Below are positions 43,471 through 43,515 of a stretch of DNA of 43,515 nt, piece after piece (positions within the stretch are counted from its first letter, which is position 1; every line of letters begins with the position of its first letter). Position numbers and translations under genes: made by a program. The notes below the pieces were generated by a model. That model worked only from the letters and a program-made list of their open reading frames with translations, was not told the DNA's origin and ran no database searches. Source of the DNA: an uncultured Oscillospiraceae bacterium (GTDB taxonomy: Bacteria; Bacillota; Clostridia; Oscillospirales; Oscillospiraceae); NCBI GenBank assembly GCA_944387785.1, contig CALXGG010000003.1, positions 1 to 43,515 of the forward strand, given 5' to 3'.

Positions 43471-43515
43471 TTACATCAGCGCAGCGATGAGCTGCGCAAC
43501 GGTCTGAATGGATTC
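43471..43515 (-). CDS. acsD: C-terminal end of probable AcsD
   Basis: Only the last 14 codons and TAA are in the window (ending ESIQTVAQLIAALM). The C-terminal pattern ESI-x-TV-x2-LI fits the corrinoid iron-sulfur protein small subunit, and acsD directly before acsC is the usual order. The stop lies 14 bases before the acsC-acsE start, so they are one operon. Too short for certainty. Confidence 0.55.
   Translation of the reverse strand, partial: ESIQTVAQLIAALM

Overview
The window reads as a chromosomal segment of a high-GC, spore-forming member of the Clostridia, most likely a gut Oscillospiraceae-type bacterium (Flavonifractor/Intestinimonas/Lawsonibacter-like; this placement is inferred from gene content and codon use, not proven). 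Evidence: a yabP-yabQ-divIC sporulation/division cluster, RqcP, Rel, HemZ, long HPF, an SLH-domain surface protein, Firmicutes-style promoters and Shine-Dalgarno sites, and a nearly contiguous Wood-Ljungdahl (reductive acetyl-CoA) gene set.

Layout. 1-3400: pgi, two small unknown genes and an SLH surface protein. 3530-17421 (plus strand): housekeeping and stress genes (recJ, rel, dtd, an MBL hydrolase, hemZ, a uridine-kinase-like nucleoside kinase, a zinc-ribbon protein), then a MurJ/SpoVB-family flippase, HU, rqcP, yabP and a yabQ-divIC fusion, then hpf and a HAD phosphatase. 17516-23969 (minus strand): an F-type ATP synthase operon read as atpI-like, atpB, atpE, atpF-atpH(C-terminal), atpA, atpG-atpD, atpC. 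24131-29514 (minus): a one-carbon operon fhs, unknown gene, fchA, folD, focA, 5-formyl-THF cyclo-ligase. 29671-32984 (minus): folT (behind a tetrahydrofolate riboswitch and terminator), folC and a trigger-factor-like chaperone. 33014-38035 (minus): acsB, a corrinoid-activating ASKHA ferredoxin protein (RACo/AcsV type) and a DUF3786 protein. 38276-41160: a plus-strand island (PadR regulator, DUF2812 membrane protein, Lar-like zinc ribbon, and a large imperfect inverted-repeat element) that splits the acs genes. 41171-43515 (minus): an acsC-acsE fusion and the tail of what is probably acsD.

How it works together. Fhs, FchA and FolD take formate to methylene-THF, FocA moves formate, the cyclo-ligase recovers 5-formyl-THF, and FolT plus FolC import and polyglutamylate the carrier. 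The AcsE half of the fusion moves the methyl group from methyl-THF to the corrinoid protein (AcsC half plus AcsD), RACo reactivates the cobalt, and AcsB makes acetyl-CoA. The neighbouring ATP synthase would harvest the ion gradient on which acetogens depend. CODH (acsA) and methylene-THF reductase are not in the window.

Most notable are four in-frame fusions at normal gene borders: AcsC-AcsE joined by an Ala/Pro-rich linker; ATP synthase gamma-beta; ATP synthase b joined to only the C-terminal domain of delta; and YabQ-DivIC. The gamma-beta fusion depends on a 4-base homopolymer and needs a sequencing check; the AcsC-AcsE and b-delta fusions look designed. FolD also lacks the two residues known to be needed for cyclohydrolase activity, next to a dedicated cyclohydrolase (FchA).
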